Source of the DNA: Calditrichota bacterium
GTDB lineage: Bacteria; Calditrichota; Calditrichia; RBG-13-44-9; J075
DNA: 10,243 bases
Reading direction: 5' to 3'
Assembly (NCBI GenBank): GCA_003695285.1
Contig: RFIL01000002.1
Location: forward strand, 1 to 10,243
Position 1 is the stretch's first letter. Each line of letters starts with the position of its first letter. Shown piece by piece: positions 6,997-10,243 of this stretch. Made by a program: the position numbers and the translations under genes. The notes below the pieces were generated by a model. The model saw nothing but the letters and a program-made list of their open reading frames with translations, was not told the origin of the DNA and did no database searches.

Positions 6997-8033
6997 ACTT
7001 AACATTTCGTCATAAATTGGTTGCTGCTTTTTTTACTATGGTGATACTGATCCTCATGTTTTTCTGGTTAAACAGCATGGCCGTGCCACGTCATGATCTG
7101 ATTGCCGAACGATATGATGATATTAACTGGACCCGATTTGTTCCCCAAACTCACCATGTAAAAACGGAAAAGGTTCAATCTCCTGAACAGCCAACCCGGG
7201 TGGAAAATGCCAATGAACCGGAAATTCAGAGAATTGAATTAGAGGATGTTCTGGCTGAACTGGAAAATGATGTTGATCTCCTCAATGAAGCTCCGGTAAA
7301 TCAGTCTCCTCAACCCACATCAAAAAATCGAACAAACACCAGGGCAAAGACAATTACCGCTCTTGATGTGGAAAGTCTGGGAGGGGAATTAAATACCCTG
7401 ATGGGAGAAGAAGCGTCACTGAAAGTGCCCTCCTCTAAACGTAGTTCCCGCAGACCCGGTAAAGGCGCCGGCATCACTGTGAAGAGTAGCACTGACGTCT
7501 CAAATTCTGGCAATGAATATGGAGAAGCCCTTTCCAGTGGCATCGATGGTCCTGGTGGCGATGACCGAAAAGCGGATAAGGGTGGAAATATTACTTTAAA
7601 AGACCTGGAAGAATTCCAGAAAGAATTCGGTAATTTCTCACCACTCTATCGTCCCCTGGTGGAGTGGATGAAAAAACATCCGGCAAACCTCCCCGGCGTT
7701 GTCAAGAAATTTATGGATTACACCCCCGGTACCCTGACATCCATGATCCGTTTCTCTGTGGAAGGTATAACCTATGACATGTTTCTGCTTTGTGTGGAAT
7801 CCACCTATGAGGTTCGGGTAGCATTGGTTCAGGGAGAACGGGTTATTTATTTGATTGATCAGGGATTTCAAAAGAAAAGTAATTTTTTAAGAACCGGTTC
7901 GGTTACCCGTTTATCCGATGGTGCCATCCTGGAGTTCAGCACCAATTTACAACCAGCCGGTAGCAATCAGACAAAACAATTTTATCAAATATTTCTTTCC
8001 TGGTGGGAGACAGTGAAACATGAAGTGGAATAA
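6993..8033 (+). CDS. TonB/TolA-position single-pass membrane protein with non-canonical C-terminal domain
   Basis: 346 residues. A short cytoplasmic N-terminus is followed by one membrane helix at about 9-27, then a long, probably flexible periplasmic region (about 45-200) that is acidic early and Ser/Gly/Lys-rich later, and a folded domain at about 203-346. This is the architecture of TonB or TolA: membrane anchor, periplasm-spanning rod, C-terminal interaction domain. Gene order directly after ExbB and two ExbD supports that role. The C-terminal domain does not show the usual TonB box-binding pattern ('YP...G...V'). Its visible features are 'PLVEWMKKHPANLPGVVKKF', then strands 'LTSMIRFSVEG', 'MFLLCVESTYEVRVALV' and 'VIYLIDQGF', and a final Trp-rich helix 'FLSWWETVKHEV'. 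The rod is not the Pro-Lys-rich type of classical TonB. The start is supported by GAGG at 6979-6982 and the ATGA overlap; the stop overlaps the next gene by 14 bases. Its role as force transducer is inferred from architecture and neighbours. Confidence 0.65.
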   Translation: MNLTFRHKLVAAFFTMVILILMFFWLNSMAVPRHDLIAERYDDINWTRFVPQTHHVKTEKVQSPEQPTRVENANEPEIQRIELEDVLAELENDVDLLNEAPVNQSPQPTSKNRTNTRAKTITALDVESLGGELNTLMGEEASLKVPSSKRSSRRPGKGAGITVKSSTDVSNSGNEYGEALSSGIDGPGGDDRKADKGGNITLKDLEEFQKEFGNFSPLYRPLVEWMKKHPANLPGVVKKFMDYTPGTLTSMIRFSVEGITYDMFLLCVESTYEVRVALVQGERVIYLIDQGFQKKSNFLRTGSVTRLSDGAILEFSTNLQPAGSNQTKQFYQIFLSWWETVKHEVE

Positions 8034-9573
8034 GACATTCATTACCCTGACCGTTTTTTTTCCGGTGTTCTTAATCATATTCGCCTGCAGTAGCAGCAAA
8101 CCTCCGGTCACTCCATTCCAGGAGCCCCCACCCACGCCCCTTCACCTGGCCGGCGTTGATAGCAGCACTGCGGCAGAAGCGGATTCTCTGGCTAAACAAT
8201 TATTTGTTAGCTGGCAACGACAGGAAACAGCTGCAACAATTGCCGCCGCCGGAGAAGAAGAAATGAACACCAGTGATAGCCTGGCTCAACTGCTCAGCGC
8301 TATCAATAAGGATGAAAAAGTTTCCGAAAAGGACTCTATACTTGCCATTCAGACCTATAACCAGGGTGCCAGACAACTATTAGCTGTGAAAGATGTATCC
8401 TCCTCCACTACCCTGACTGAGGACATGATCCGTTCCCTGATTCAGGTACATCTGGACTCAGCAGAATTTTATTTTGAAAAAGCACTCCGGTTAAACCCTT
8501 TTGACCGAAAGACGCGTTTCTGGCTGGCAAAGGTTTACCAGATGCAGGCCAATCAGTTATTAAAGAATGAACAATTACCAAAAGCCGCAAAAGCACTGGA
8601 AAAACTTCTTCTGATGGATCGCAGTCAGCACGAGTTATTTGCCCGACTGGGACAAATTTATATGCAATTGCATCAGTGGAATAAGGCTTTAAATGCCTTT
8701 CGCATAGCGGAAGAGACGCTGCAAAAAAATGCAGTGTTTAACGTCCCTGAGCATCTTCCTATCAATGATAGCACAATTGCAATGGTTATCGATTCCAGTA
8801 AACTATACCTCTATCTCTATTATCAGGGAGAATGTAACATCCATCTGTATCGAGCTGAAGAGGCGCTGGATGCCTTCCAGAGGGCTCAACAGTTTGCTAC
8901 TTCTTCGGAAGAAGCCGACATTGCCCGGGAAACGATGGACTGGATTAATTGGGATGAAGGTAACATCCATGCTGTGGAATTTCGGGATTCCATGCTGACA
9001 TTGATTGACCGGGGCGAATATGAAGAGGCTGCCAAAGGTTTTCTCGCACTGAAGAAGCTGTTAACCACTCAAAAAGCTCGTGATGAGATCGACTGGCGCC
9101 TGGCCATGCTTGAATATACCCATCTTCAAAAAGAAGACTCCGCATTGGAGCGCCTGAAGAAAGTAACGGACTCTTACCTGAATGGTGAACGCCAGATAAC
9201 TCCGGAGGATACCCTTTTTCAACAGTTCTATAACACTTACGGGGCTATGTGCCATAATGAAGGGGTCAAATCTTTAAAGCAACATAAATTAAGAGAAGCC
9301 CTGGCCTATTTCCGGCAATCCATTTCCATCCCCTGGAATCAACGGGCTAAAAGCTACATGGAACTGGCCAAGTTGTCGTTGAACAATCCCCGATATGCTG
9401 TGGATGCGGCTCAGGCAGCCCTGAATGAACGTGATCAATTAACCCCGGACGAACAAATTGCAACCATGCGCATTTTAATTGAATCGTTAAAACGAATGGG
9501 ACGCTTTGACGAAGCCATTCGCTATTTCAAGGAATATCGAGAATACTTAACCCTGGTAAAAGGCAATGAATAA
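8020..9573 (+). CDS. TPR-repeat lipoprotein
   Basis: 517 residues. The N-terminus is a lipoprotein signal with hydrophobic residues 8-22 and a lipobox 'IFAC' (Cys23), followed by Ser-Ser-Ser and a Pro-rich linker. With Ser at +2, outer-membrane sorting would be expected under the E. coli Lol rule. Residues about 40-130 look flexible and low in order. TPR-type helix pairs follow at about 145-235 ('YFEKALRLNP', 'FWLAKVYQMQANQLLKNEQ', 'LFARLGQIYMQLHQWNKALNAF'), 262-305 and 330-385, and again at 410-508 ending 'LKRMGRFDEAIRYFKEY'. TPR proteins scaffold protein complexes. In type IX secretion the TPR lipoproteins SprE/PorW are core parts; this one is shorter than SprE and cannot be called an orthologue by eye. 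GGGAG at 8005-8009 precedes the start, which overlaps the TonB-like gene. It is a candidate periplasmic partner of the transducer or the PorP-like barrel. Confidence 0.85.
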   Translation: MKWNKTFITLTVFFPVFLIIFACSSSKPPVTPFQEPPPTPLHLAGVDSSTAAEADSLAKQLFVSWQRQETAATIAAAGEEEMNTSDSLAQLLSAINKDEKVSEKDSILAIQTYNQGARQLLAVKDVSSSTTLTEDMIRSLIQVHLDSAEFYFEKALRLNPFDRKTRFWLAKVYQMQANQLLKNEQLPKAAKALEKLLLMDRSQHELFARLGQIYMQLHQWNKALNAFRIAEETLQKNAVFNVPEHLPINDSTIAMVIDSSKLYLYLYYQGECNIHLYRAEEALDAFQRAQQFATSSEEADIARETMDWINWDEGNIHAVEFRDSMLTLIDRGEYEEAAKGFLALKKLLTTQKARDEIDWRLAMLEYTHLQKEDSALERLKKVTDSYLNGERQITPEDTLFQQFYNTYGAMCHNEGVKSLKQHKLREALAYFRQSISIPWNQRAKSYMELAKLSLNNPRYAVDAAQAALNERDQLTPDEQIATMRILIESLKRMGRFDEAIRYFKEYREYLTLVKGNE

Positions 9574-10243
9574 ATACCCTTTTCGTTTCATGATATACAC
9601 TCTGCTGGGAATCGCATTTTGTCTGGAGATGTCGATGAAGCCTCTTTTCGGTCAGACCCAGGTGGTCATCGACCAACAAATGGTTGCCACCGCGACAGTA
9701 ACCGAACCCTCTCTGATTCAATTTTTTCTGGAAACGTTTTTAATCCCGGAAGACAATGTGAACAAGCTGGTATTTATTGATGCTACAGGAAATGGCTTCG
9801 GTGAAGATGATTTGATTAAATGTTTTCCATCGGAGAAAACCTATTTTCTGTATCCTTCTGATACCGCTCAGAAGGTTATGAACCAGTGGCAATTTACCAG
9901 CAATTTTCAGAGTGTGACACAACTCAGCGAACCGGAGGTCTTTGAAAAACTGGAGAAAGATAAAGCTGCCAACTGGATTTTGGCGGGGTTATTACGTAGC
10001 ATCAATCAGAATTATAAAGATATACCCATTAAAATATATTTTGAAAGGGATACCACCGCCGTCGTGTTTGAGATGTGGGGCTATGATCCCCAGGCATTGC
10101 AATGGTCTCCCCCTCCTCCTCCCCCCAGAGTACCCCAAACCACCTATGATATGCTCCACATCTGGAGAAGCGATACGTTATTTATCACTGATACCACCTA
10201 CTATGACCAATTTTTTGTATACAAAAGCGTGGCAGATACGGTG
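9566..10243 (+). CDS. Exported protein of unknown function (3' partial)
   Basis: The frame opens at the ATG at 9566, overlaps the TPR lipoprotein gene by 8 bases, and stays open for 226 codons to the right edge. A probable signal peptide spans residues 1-30 (hydrophobic 9-20, then 'KPLFGQ|TQ'). No Cys lipobox is seen at the cleavage point. The middle (about 34-180) looks like a mixed alpha/beta domain with segments such as 'KLVFIDATGNGFG' and 'AANWILAGLLRSI'. I do not recognise the family. A run of six prolines (residues 182-187) acts as a linker, followed by Asp/Thr/Tyr-rich sequence ('RSDTLFITDTTYYDQFFVY') like the 'YDTV'-type linkers found before C-terminal domains of FCB envelope proteins. 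Position suggests it belongs to the same transcription unit and works in the periplasm or outer membrane. Function unknown. Confidence 0.8.
   Translation, partial: MNKYPFRFMIYTLLGIAFCLEMSMKPLFGQTQVVIDQQMVATATVTEPSLIQFFLETFLIPEDNVNKLVFIDATGNGFGEDDLIKCFPSEKTYFLYPSDTAQKVMNQWQFTSNFQSVTQLSEPEVFEKLEKDKAANWILAGLLRSINQNYKDIPIKIYFERDTTAVVFEMWGYDPQALQWSPPPPPPRVPQTTYDMLHIWRSDTLFITDTTYYDQFFVYKSVADTV

Larger units (their letters stand above)
1..10243 (+). other. Probable single transcription unit of eight co-directional genes
   Basis: All eight reading frames run the same way. Junctions from left to right: 20-base overlap (47 if the PorP-like gene starts at 2822), 19-base gap, 14-base gap, 23-base gap, 4-base ATGA overlap, 14-base overlap, 8-base overlap. 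None of the gaps can hold a promoter or a hairpin terminator, and I saw no terminator-like hairpin with a T-run at any junction. The promoter must lie left of the window or inside a coding region. Co-transcription is inferred from spacing only. Confidence 0.7.

Noticed and set aside
8729..8998. 89-codon + strand open frame inside the TPR gene
   Set aside because: It is out of frame with a well-supported TPR protein and shows no domain or ribosome site.

Overview
The window holds seven protein-coding genes, all on the + strand, packed end to end with short gaps or overlaps. There is no stretch without a gene longer than 23 bases. The first gene is cut by the left edge and the last by the right edge. 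I see no RNA genes, mobile elements, CRISPR arrays or terminators. The base composition looks even, in the mid-40s % GC by eye, and nothing suggests recent transfer.

The organism is most likely a Gram-negative bacterium of the FCB (Fibrobacterota-Chlorobiota-Bacteroidota) assemblage. The evidence is a secreted repeat protein ending in a FlgD-like/type IX secretion (T9SS)-style C-terminal domain, a PorP/SprF-like outer-membrane protein, and a TPR lipoprotein. A lineage such as Calditrichota, Ignavibacteriota or candidate phylum KSB1 would fit. That placement is inference and needs a database search.

Layout: (1) bases 1-2868, C-terminal 955 residues of a large secreted protein with FG-GAP/VCBS beta-propeller repeats, two ASH/Hydin-type Ig domains, cadherin-like domains, a CARDB-like domain and a FlgD-like/T9SS-type tail. 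(2) 2849 (or 2822)-4636, PorP/SprF-like beta-barrel with an unusual ~300-residue extension ending in a second FlgD-like Ig domain. (3) 4656-6116, MotA/TolQ/ExbB proton-channel protein with two Big_1-like Ig domains appended. (4, 5) 6131-6553 and 6577-6996, two paralogous ExbD/TolR proteins. (6) 6993-8033, single-pass membrane protein in the TonB/TolA position, with a non-canonical C-terminal domain. (7) 8020-9573, TPR lipoprotein. (8) 9566 to the right edge, an unrecognised exported protein. Items 4 and 5 are the duplicated pair, so the count is eight reading frames: six complete and two partial.

The most interesting reading is that genes 3-7 form a proton-motive-force-driven envelope machine (ExbB + two ExbD + TonB-like rod + TPR lipoprotein). 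It is coupled to a PorP-like outer-membrane protein and a T9SS-style exported protein. It could be an energiser for a type IX-like secretion or surface-assembly system, playing the part GldL/GldM play in Bacteroidota, or a dedicated TonB-like system. The sequence supports the component families. The joint function is inferred from gene order.
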